From Acidobacteriota bacterium (lineage in GTDB: Bacteria > Acidobacteriota > Vicinamibacteria > Vicinamibacterales > UBA2999), in NCBI GenBank assembly GCA_947478985.1, contig CANJYC010000036.1, positions 1 through 12,046 on the forward strand: a stretch of DNA of 12,046 bases. Reading direction: 5' to 3'. Below the pieces are notes generated by a model. The model was not told where the DNA came from, did no database searches, and worked only from the letters and a program-made list of their open reading frames with translations. Made by a program: the position numbers and the translations under genes. Shown in pieces: positions 6,633 to 12,046 of this stretch; position 1 is the stretch's first letter; each line of letters begins with the position of its first letter.

Positions 6633-7502
6633 GTGAGAGAATTGCGCCCAATCCACATGCGTATACGAATCCTTCTGTTCGCCGCCGTGATCACCATCGC
6701 GCCGATCGTCGCATCAGCGCAACAGCGTCCCCTCGTAACCGAGGACCCCGAGACGGTGGGCGCCGGGCGGGTGCTCGTCGAAGGGGGACTCGACTACGTC
6801 ACCGACGCGGAATTCCCGGCCTCAGGGCTGAAGGGGAGCCTGCTGCGCGTGCCGCTCATCGGTGTGAGCGTCGGGGTCAGCCCGATTGCCGAGATTCAGA
6901 TCGATGGCGGCCTGCACAATCGCCTGACGATTGATGAGCGCCACCGGGCCCCGCTCTCCTCGATGCTGTCGGGCACCGGCGAAACCACGTCGGCGGTCGA
7001 GGACCTCGTGATCGGCACCAAGGTGCGCCTGGTCCCGGAAGGGGTCACGCGACCGTCCTTCGGCTTCAAGTTCGCGACAAAGCTCCCGAATGCCTCAAAT
7101 GAGAGTGGCCTTGGCCTGGACACCACTGACTTCTTCGCGTCGATCCTCCTCGCCAAGACCGTCCAGTCGGTGCGGGTCGTGGGTAATGTCGGGCTCGGCA
7201 TCCTGGGCGACCCGACGCGGGGCGACCGCCAGAACGATGTGCTGACCTATGGCGCGTCCTTCGCCCGCGCCATCACGCAGGCGGCGGAGGTCGTGGGCGA
7301 GATTAACGGCCGCATCGATACACGCAACGGCGACGCGCCCGTCGGAACCGAGTCGCGAGGCGTCGTCCGCTTCGGTGCGCGCTATACGATTGGCACGCTG
7401 CGGGCCGACGCGGCCGTCCTCTTCGGCGTCACGACCCACGACCCGGGTGTCGGAATCGCCGCCGGCTTCACCTACGTGTTCGACGCATTCCGGCTGCCCT
7501 AG
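6633..7502 (+). CDS. Secreted, probable outer-membrane beta-barrel protein
   Basis: An exported protein of 289 residues (from GTG 6633, with GAGG five bases upstream; ATG 6657 is an alternative start giving 281 residues). A signal peptide is clear: basic MRIR, a hydrophobic run ILLFAAVITIAPIVA and cleavage after ASA, leaving mature QQRPLVTEDPETVGAGR. The mature part is made of alternating Gly- and Val-rich strands (VLVEGGLDYV, SVGVSPIAEIQIDGGL, PSFGFKFATKL, SVRVVGNVGLGILG, GVVRFGARYTIG, GIAAGFTYVFDAF), the pattern of an outer-membrane barrel. The opening RPLVTEDPETVGAGR and the overall shape recall the MetA-pathway-of-phenol-degradation-like transporter group (PF13557), but I assign that only weakly. 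It ends ...FRLP, not in the terminal Phe usual for barrels. Its stop TAG shares its G with the GTG start of dapF, so the two are likely co-translated. Ligand and role are unknown. Confidence 0.8.
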   Translation: MRELRPIHMRIRILLFAAVITIAPIVASAQQRPLVTEDPETVGAGRVLVEGGLDYVTDAEFPASGLKGSLLRVPLIGVSVGVSPIAEIQIDGGLHNRLTIDERHRAPLSSMLSGTGETTSAVEDLVIGTKVRLVPEGVTRPSFGFKFATKLPNASNESGLGLDTTDFFASILLAKTVQSVRVVGNVGLGILGDPTRGDRQNDVLTYGASFARAITQAAEVVGEINGRIDTRNGDAPVGTESRGVVRFGARYTIGTLRADAAVLFGVTTHDPGVGIAAGFTYVFDAFRLP

Positions 7503-8317
7503 TGACCAGTTTGCGCGTCTCCAAAGCCCACGCGTACGGCAACGACTTTCTCCTCGTCCCGCGCGACGGCATCGAAGGGGATACGAGCGCGCTCGCGCTG
7601 GCCATGTGTCACCGCCACCACGGCATCGGCGCCGACGGCCTCATCCTCTACGACCTTCACGACGGTGGCGCCACGATGACGCTCTTCAACGCCGACGGCA
7701 GTGCGTCGGAACTGTCAGGCAATGGGCTGCGATGCCTGGCTGCGTTTGTGGCACGCGCCCAGCAGTTGACGACGGGGAGCCGCGTCGCCGTCGACACGGA
7801 CGCCGGCGTCAAGACGCTCGAGATGCTGGGGCAGGACGGGACCCGCGTGACGTTCCGCGCGGCGCTCGGCGCGCCGACAGAACTGCGTCAGGTCCAGATC
7901 CCGGTACTTGGAGAGACACTGACCGCGTCCGTGCTCGGGATGGGCAACCCCCAGTGCGTTCTGCTCGGACCACTGCCGGACGCCGACCGTTTCCATCGTC
8001 TCGGCCCGGCGCTTGCGACCCACCCCATGTTTCCAGCGGGCACGAACGTCGAGTTCGCCCATGTGGAGGCATCGGATCGGGTTCGCATTCTGATCTGGGA
8101 ACGCGGCGTCGGCCCGACAACCTCGTCTGGCACCGGCTCTTCCGCATCGGCGGTGGCGGCTGCCGCGCACGGCGGCGCCGCACGGACGGTCGATGTGGTG
8201 GCGCCCGGGGGGACGCAGCGTGTCGAGTGGCGCGAGGATGGCGTCTACCTGACCGGATGGGCAGAGGTCGTGCTCGAAGGCGACTGGGTCGGCCAGCCGG
8301 CCCCACCCTCCACCTAG
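7502..8317 (+). CDS. dapF: Diaminopimelate epimerase homologue with both catalytic Cys replaced by Ser
   Basis: DapF converts LL- to meso-diaminopimelate for lysine and peptidoglycan synthesis by a two-base mechanism using two cysteines. This 271-residue protein keeps the family frame: GNDFLLV (13-19), GIGADGLIL (41-49), FNADGS (62-67), the GNG motif (73-75), MGNPQCV (147-153), GTNVEF (180-185), ERGVG (200-204) and SGTG (209-212). But the residue before GNG is Ser72 (codon TCA, 7715-7717), where the family has the catalytic Cys of the CGNG motif, and Ser209 (codon TCT, 8126-8128) stands at the second catalytic Cys of CGTG. Two independent positions and two-base codon differences make sequencing error unlikely. 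Function as an ordinary cysteine epimerase is therefore doubtful; see findings. It starts at GTG 7502 on the last base of the preceding stop, and converges with the lipoprotein gene 7 bases later. Confidence 0.85.
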   Translation: MTSLRVSKAHAYGNDFLLVPRDGIEGDTSALALAMCHRHHGIGADGLILYDLHDGGATMTLFNADGSASELSGNGLRCLAAFVARAQQLTTGSRVAVDTDAGVKTLEMLGQDGTRVTFRAALGAPTELRQVQIPVLGETLTASVLGMGNPQCVLLGPLPDADRFHRLGPALATHPMFPAGTNVEFAHVEASDRVRILIWERGVGPTTSSGTGSSASAVAAAAHGGAARTVDVVAPGGTQRVEWREDGVYLTGWAEVVLEGDWVGQPAPPST

Positions 8318-8324
8318 GCTCGCC

Positions 8325-8897
8325 TTACCGGCGACGGCGTGGGGACGCGGGTCGGACCGCGCTATCAATCGAGGCGATGGCCTGTTCCATCCGTGCCTTG
8401 ACCCCGCTCAGCGCCGGGCCCGCCTTGCCGTAATCATCCTGCTTGATCGCCTCGCCCGCTTTTTGCACCGTCCGATTCACCGCAGCGACGGTGGCCGCAG
8501 CCTGATCGAGCGTGCTCTGCCTGGCGCGCCGGTTCTTGCGGGCGGCCTCGAGGCGCGTGCTGGCTTGTGCCATCAGGCCGGCCACGTCGGACATGGTGCG
8601 TTCGACTTCACTGCGGAGACGGGCGCGGGCCTCGGCGCCTTCACGGGCGGCATCCTGCGCCCGCTCCCGGCTTTCGATCGCATGGTTGAGCGCCAGTCGG
8701 TAGTCGCCCTGTGCGACGGCGGCGTTGGCGCTTTTCAACGCTTCAACGGCTGAGTTGTACGTCGTCGCTGCGTACCGATCGGCTCCGGCAGCACGGGCAG
8801 CATCGATCGCCCCCTGCGCCTGATCCATTTCCTTGTTCGGCGGGGCGGCGCAGGCCGACGCGAGGAGCAGCAACAGCAACCACGTGAGACGACTCAT
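8325..8897 (-). CDS. Small DUF4398-like lipoprotein
   Basis: A 190-residue lipoprotein. The N-terminus is a signal peptide (MSRLTW followed by six Leu) ending in the lipobox ASAC, with the lipidated Cys at residue 16. After a short linker, residues about 22-100 follow the DUF4398 pattern: repeated Ala-rich helices with AGADRYAATTYNSAVEAL and QGDYRLALNHAIESRERAQ, then a long Ala/Arg/Glu helical stretch. The tail is strongly basic (PRRRR at the very end). DUF4398 lipoproteins are periplasmic and of unknown function, often near envelope genes; a role in envelope maintenance is inference only. The ATG at 8897 was chosen because it opens the signal peptide; longer frames upstream run through radC. 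A TATACT eight bases upstream of the ATG suggests a leaderless transcript. It is convergent with dapF, whose stop is only 7 bases away. Confidence 0.82.
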   Translation of the reverse strand: MSRLTWLLLLLLASACAAPPNKEMDQAQGAIDAARAAGADRYAATTYNSAVEALKSANAAVAQGDYRLALNHAIESRERAQDAAREGAEARARLRSEVERTMSDVAGLMAQASTRLEAARKNRRARQSTLDQAAATVAAVNRTVQKAGEAIKQDDYGKAGPALSGVKARMEQAIASIDSAVRPASPRRRR

Positions 8898-8905
8898 AGC
8901 GACCG

Positions 8906-8911
8906 AGTATA
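8906..8911 (-). promoter_or_regulatory. -10-like TATACT directly upstream of the lipoprotein ATG
   Basis: TATACT (five of six matches to TATAAT) on the - strand, with eight bases between it and the ATG at 8897. That spacing would put transcription start at or next to the start codon, as in leaderless mRNAs. No good -35 box was found. The entire gap to radC is 18 bases (8898-8915), so any radC promoter must lie inside the lipoprotein gene or be shared. Confidence 0.35.
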
Positions 8912-8915
8912 GACG

Positions 8916-9614
8916 ATGAAAGATGTGGCTCCTCACGACCGTCCACGCGAAAAGCTCGAACGCCTGGGCACGGCCGGACTTGGCGACAACGAGCTGGTGG
9001 CGATCGTGCTCGGCAGCGGATCGCGGCAGGCCGACGTACTGCGCCTGGCCAACCGTCTGCTCGAGCGCGCCGGCGGCGTACACGCGCTGACGCGGACCAG
9101 CGTGCACGACCTCCAGCAGATCAGCGGCATCGGCGATGCCCGCGCGGCTCAGGTCCTCGCCGCCGTTGAACTGGGCCGCCGCACGCTGCTCCGCGCGCGG
9201 GCCGACCGTCCGCGCCTGTCACAGCCGCGCGAGGTGGCCGCATTCCTGCTGCCGCAGTACGGCTCCGGTGCCGTGGAGCAGTTCGGCCTCCTCATGCTCG
9301 ACACCAAGCACCGGCTCATCCGCATCAAGATCGTCTCTGTGGGGACGCTCGACTCCACCATCGTGCACCCGCGCGAGGTCTACCGTGAGGCGGTAGCGGC
9401 CTCGGCAGCCGTCATCGTGCTGTTCCACAACCATCCGTCCGGCGACCCAACGCCAAGCGCCGACGACCTGGCGCTGACGGCACGGATGGTGAACGCCGGA
9501 GAGGTGATGGGGATTGCGGTCGTCGACCATGTGATTCTGGCGGAACAGCGCTACTTTTCGCTCGTCGAGCACGGGTGCCTGCATCCTGAAATCGAGCGAT
9601 CACGGATAAGATGA
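8916..9614 (+). CDS. radC: RadC family JAB-domain protein (UPF0758)
   Basis: A 232-residue RadC protein. The N-terminus has the family's opening PHDRPREKLERLGTAGLGDNEL (6-27, slightly shortened), then a helix-hairpin-helix region (about 60-90, with LQQISGIGDARAAQVLAAVE), and a C-terminal JAMM metalloprotease-like domain with HNHPSGDPTPSADD (171-184), whose H171, H173 and D184 fit the JAMM zinc ligands (HxH-x10-D), plus VDHVILAEQRYFSLVEHG (203-220). RadC was once linked to DNA repair, but the biochemical function is unsettled; it is common near DNA-related and mobile regions, and also as a stand-alone core gene as here. The ATG at 8916 lies only 18 bases from the divergent lipoprotein start. 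The stop overlaps the ATG of larC (ATGA, 9611-9614), indicating a shared transcript. Confidence 0.94.
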   Translation: MKDVAPHDRPREKLERLGTAGLGDNELVAIVLGSGSRQADVLRLANRLLERAGGVHALTRTSVHDLQQISGIGDARAAQVLAAVELGRRTLLRARADRPRLSQPREVAAFLLPQYGSGAVEQFGLLMLDTKHRLIRIKIVSVGTLDSTIVHPREVYREAVAASAAVIVLFHNHPSGDPTPSADDLALTARMVNAGEVMGIAVVDHVILAEQRYFSLVEHGCLHPEIERSRIR

Positions 9615-10951
9615 TCGGGTTGACCACGCTGTATTTCGACTGTTTTTCCGGCGCGAGCGGCGACATGATCCTCGGCGCGCTCCTCGATGCGGGTTTGCCG
9701 CTCGACGACCTGCGCCATGCGCTCGGCTCCCTCGCCGTGGACCGGGATGCGGTCTGGACTGATCGGGTGACACGCACCGGGGTCACGGCCACCAAGTTTC
9801 ACGTCCGTGGTGAATCGGCGGCGCACGCACACAGCCACGACCACGATTCGGGTGCCCAGCACGCCCACCACCACCCGCATACGCATGCGCCCAAGGATTC
9901 GTCCGGTCATGCCCACGGGCACGCACACACGCACAGCCACGGGGAAGATCACACCCACTCGCACTCGCACTCGCACTCCCACGAGCACGCCCACCGCACG
10001 CTGCCGGACATCTTCACGCTCATCGATGGCTCCGCGCTGAGTCGCTCGGGCAAGGACCGGGCGAAGGCGCTGTTCACCCGACTGGGGGAGGCCGAGGCTG
10101 CGATTCATGGCACACCCATGAATCAGGTGCACCTTCACGAGGTCGGCGCGCTCGACTCGATTGTCGACATTGTCGGCACCGTCTACGCCCTGGAAGTGCT
10201 CGCACCGGCACGCATCGTGGCATCGCCACTCAACGTGGGGAGCGGCACGATCCGGTCGGCCCACGGGCTCTATCCCGTGCCGGCTCCCGCCACCGTGCGG
10301 TTGTTGCAGAACATGCCGATCTACGCAGGCCTCCAGCAGGCGGAGATGGTGACCCCGACCGGAGCGCTGCTCATCGGCGCCTACGCGGAGAGTTACGGTC
10401 CCGTGCCGCCGATGCGTATCAGCCGCGTCGGCTACGGCGCGGGTGCTCGCGATCTTCCCGACACGCCCAACGTGCTGCGTGTCCTGATCGGGGAGGCCGC
10501 GTCGAACGCAGCAGCCCACAGCGTGGTCGTCGTCGAGGCCGAGATCGACGACATGAACCCGCAGATCTTCGGGCTGCTGATGGAGCGCCTTCTGGCCGAG
10601 GGCGCACTTGACGTGTTCTACACGTCGATCCAGATGAAGAAGAATCGCCCGGGCACACTGCTCACGATCGTGGCGGCGCCCGAGGCGCGCGAGCGGCTGA
10701 CGGCCATCGTCTTCCGCGAGACGACGACCATCGGCGTGCGCTACCGGGAGATGGCGCGCGAGTGCCTCGATCGGACCGTTGTCAGCATCGACACGCCACT
10801 GGGCGCCGTTCGTATCAAGGTCGCAAGCCGTGATGGCGAGCGGCTGAATGCGTCGCCGGAATTCGACGATTGCGTCCGCATCGCCCGCGAGCGTGATCTA
10901 CCCCTCAAGGATGTCCAGGCCGCCGCGATGAAAGCATTCCTCGACCGATGA
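9611..10951 (+). CDS. larC: Nickel insertion protein LarC (nickel-pincer cofactor chelatase), single reading frame
   Basis: LarC inserts nickel into the pyridinium-bis-thiocarboxylate mononucleotide to finish the nickel-pincer cofactor of lactate racemase and related LarA enzymes. It uses CTP and works in the cytosol. The 446-residue protein has the N-terminal signature LYFDCFSGASGDMILGALLD (7-26), the HLHEVGALDSIVDIVG region (174-189), the VTPTGALL segment (247-254) and the C-terminal EIDDMNPQIFG (311-321) through NRPGTLLTIV (345-354). A His-rich insert (residues 72-128, 24 His of 57) is probably a nickel-binding loop. In Lactiplantibacillus plantarum LarC is made as two pieces joined by ribosomal frameshifting; here it is one continuous frame. 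The gene begins at an ATGA overlap with radC and ends in an ATGA overlap with metG. No larA, larB or larE lies in the window. Confidence 0.93.
   Translation: MIGLTTLYFDCFSGASGDMILGALLDAGLPLDDLRHALGSLAVDRDAVWTDRVTRTGVTATKFHVRGESAAHAHSHDHDSGAQHAHHHPHTHAPKDSSGHAHGHAHTHSHGEDHTHSHSHSHSHEHAHRTLPDIFTLIDGSALSRSGKDRAKALFTRLGEAEAAIHGTPMNQVHLHEVGALDSIVDIVGTVYALEVLAPARIVASPLNVGSGTIRSAHGLYPVPAPATVRLLQNMPIYAGLQQAEMVTPTGALLIGAYAESYGPVPPMRISRVGYGAGARDLPDTPNVLRVLIGEAASNAAAHSVVVVEAEIDDMNPQIFGLLMERLLAEGALDVFYTSIQMKKNRPGTLLTIVAAPEARERLTAIVFRETTTIGVRYREMARECLDRTVVSIDTPLGAVRIKVASRDGERLNASPEFDDCVRIARERDLPLKDVQAAAMKAFLDR
9824..9994 (+). repeat. DNA encoding the histidine-rich loop of LarC
   Basis: Inside larC, codons for His alternate with Ala, Ser, Thr and Gly for about 57 residues. 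Near 9955-9980 the DNA is a short tandem array of the hexamer CACTCG (three exact copies and one CACTCC). Such arrays can change length by slippage in steps of two codons without breaking the frame. Confidence 0.7.
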
Positions 10952-12046
10952 AGCCGCCGTTCTTTATCACGACGCCGATCTACTACATCAATGCGCGTCC
11001 GCACATTGGGCACGCCTACACGACGATGGTGGCGGATGCCATTGCCCGATCGCGCCGTCTGCTCGGCGACGACGTCTTCTTTCTCACCGGCACCGACGAG
11101 CATGGCCAGAAGGTTGAGCGCGCCGCTCAAAAGGCGGGGCTGAAGACCGAGCTGTTCGCCGATGAGGTTGCCGGCACGTTCCGGCAGATGTGCCGTGATC
11201 TGCACATCTCCAACGACGATTTCATCCGCACGACCGAGCCGCGTCACCACCGTGCCGCGCAGGAGCTCTGGCGTCGCGTGGCCGCCAACGGCGACATCTA
11301 CAAGGGTGACTACGAAGGCTGGTACTGCACCGTTGACGAGATCTTCGTCCCCGAGACGCAGTTGGTCGACGGCAAGTGTCCAACCTGCGGCAGCAAGGTG
11401 GAACGCCTGAAGGAGGAGAGCTACTACTTCCGGCTGTCGAGGTATCAGCAGCCGCTGCTCGACTTCTACGCGGCCAACCCGGACTTCCTCCAGCCGGCCT
11501 TCCGACTGAACGAGATCAGGAACTTTGTCGAAGGCGGCCTGCAGGACCTCAGCATCAGCCGAACCTCGTTTCAGTGGGGCATCCCGGTGCCCGACGAACC
11601 GAAGCACGTCATGTACGTCTGGTTCGATGCGCTGACCAATTATCTGACCGCCCTCGGATTTGGCTCCGGCGATCCCGACGCCGACGCGCGGGTTGCGCGC
11701 TTCTGGCCCGGCGTGACTCACCTCGTAGGCAAGGAAATCATCCGGCAGCACGCGCTCTATTGGCCGGCCTTTCTGATGTCTGCCGGTCTGAAGCCCCCGA
11801 AGCGGATCATTGCCCACGGGTGGTGGCTGATGGCCGGCGCCAAGATGTCGAAATCCGTCGGCAATGTCGCGCGCTACCAGGACTATGTCGAGGTGTTCGG
11901 CGTCGACGCGCTGCGCTACTTCGTCATGCGCGAGATGTCGCTCGGGCTGGACGCGGACTTCTCGGACGCGGCGATCCTGACGCGCTACAACTCGGATCTG
12001 GCCAACGACCTCGGCAATGTCGTCAGTCGCACCACGACGATGATCC
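10948..12046 (+). CDS. metG: Methionyl-tRNA synthetase (3' end outside window)
   Basis: MetG charges initiator and elongator tRNA-Met with methionine. The frame opens at ATG 10948 in an ATGA overlap with larC and is still open at the end of the window (about 366 codons). Class I signatures are present: FFITTPIYYINARPHIGHAY at the N-terminus (HIGH motif), TGTDEHGQK, and the KMSKS loop in LMAGAKMSKSVGN (codons near 11830-11865). The connective region has WYCTVDE, then CPTCG 19 residues later: a complete C-x2-C pair and a first pair in which the second Cys is Asp, as in the single-knuckle MetRS type. EESYYFRLS, ERNFVEGGL-like RNFVEGGLQDLSISR, and VMYVWFDALTNYLTALG follow in the expected order. 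Its anticodon-binding domain and any C-terminal EMAP-like extension lie beyond the window. Confidence 0.96.
   Translation, partial: MKPPFFITTPIYYINARPHIGHAYTTMVADAIARSRRLLGDDVFFLTGTDEHGQKVERAAQKAGLKTELFADEVAGTFRQMCRDLHISNDDFIRTTEPRHHRAAQELWRRVAANGDIYKGDYEGWYCTVDEIFVPETQLVDGKCPTCGSKVERLKEESYYFRLSRYQQPLLDFYAANPDFLQPAFRLNEIRNFVEGGLQDLSISRTSFQWGIPVPDEPKHVMYVWFDALTNYLTALGFGSGDPDADARVARFWPGVTHLVGKEIIRQHALYWPAFLMSAGLKPPKRIIAHGWWLMAGAKMSKSVGNVARYQDYVEVFGVDALRYFVMREMSLGLDADFSDAAILTRYNSDLANDLGNVVSRTTTMI

Noticed and set aside
7249..8433. A 394-codon open frame on the + strand overlapping the barrel protein and dapF
   Set aside because: Its protein is Arg/Pro/Ser-rich low-complexity sequence, typical of an out-of-frame read of GC-rich DNA, whereas dapF in another frame has all its family motifs.
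9824..9994. Short direct repeats resembling a CRISPR or satellite array
   Set aside because: They are codons of the His-rich loop in frame with larC; there are no spacer-like units of constant length.
10741..11817. A 358-codon open frame on the - strand opposite larC and metG
   Set aside because: It is antisense to two clearly identified genes and has no recognisable domain; it reflects strong third-position GC bias.

Overview
The window is dense, high-GC bacterial chromosome with short intergenic gaps, several genes joined by 1-11 base stop/start overlaps, and no mobile element, rRNA, tRNA or CRISPR array that I can see. GTG starts are common. The gene content (diaminopimelate epimerase, ADP-glucose pyrophosphorylase, TtcA, RadC, LarC, MetRS, a lipoprotein and an outer-membrane barrel protein) indicates a Gram-negative-type envelope. 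The style of several proteins would suit an Acidobacteriota (Vicinamibacteria-like) genome, but that is a guess from memory and no marker here proves it.

Layout. (1) Positions 1-2042, + strand: the end of an inositol-monophosphatase-family gene, a DedA/VTT membrane protein and a soluble family 2 glycosyltransferase. The three overlap end to start and look translationally coupled; a role in polyprenyl- or phospholipid-linked sugar chemistry is plausible. (2) 2043-3032: a gap with inverted repeats, then a 260-residue protein I do not recognise. (3) 3079-5571, - strand: glgC (glycogen precursor synthesis) downstream of an FkbM-type methyltransferase with a coiled-coil-like N-terminus. (4) 5780-8317, + strand: ttcA (tRNA 2-thiolation), a secreted or outer-membrane beta protein, and a dapF homologue that begins on the last base of the preceding stop codon. 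(5) 8325-8897, - strand: a small DUF4398-like lipoprotein, convergent with dapF and divergent from radC by only 18 bases. (6) 8916-12046, + strand: radC, larC and metG, each joined by an ATGA overlap; metG runs off the window.

The most notable observation is that the DapF homologue carries serine at both positions where the family has its two catalytic cysteines, while the surrounding motifs are intact. Either it works by altered chemistry or it does a different reaction. The other findings are modest: a full-length LarC with a 57-residue histidine-rich insert sitting between radC and metG, an unrecognised conserved-looking protein with a possible two-state hairpin upstream, and a leaderless-looking promoter in the 18-base lipoprotein/radC gap. 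I do not see a convincing new multi-gene system here; most of the window is ordinary housekeeping DNA.
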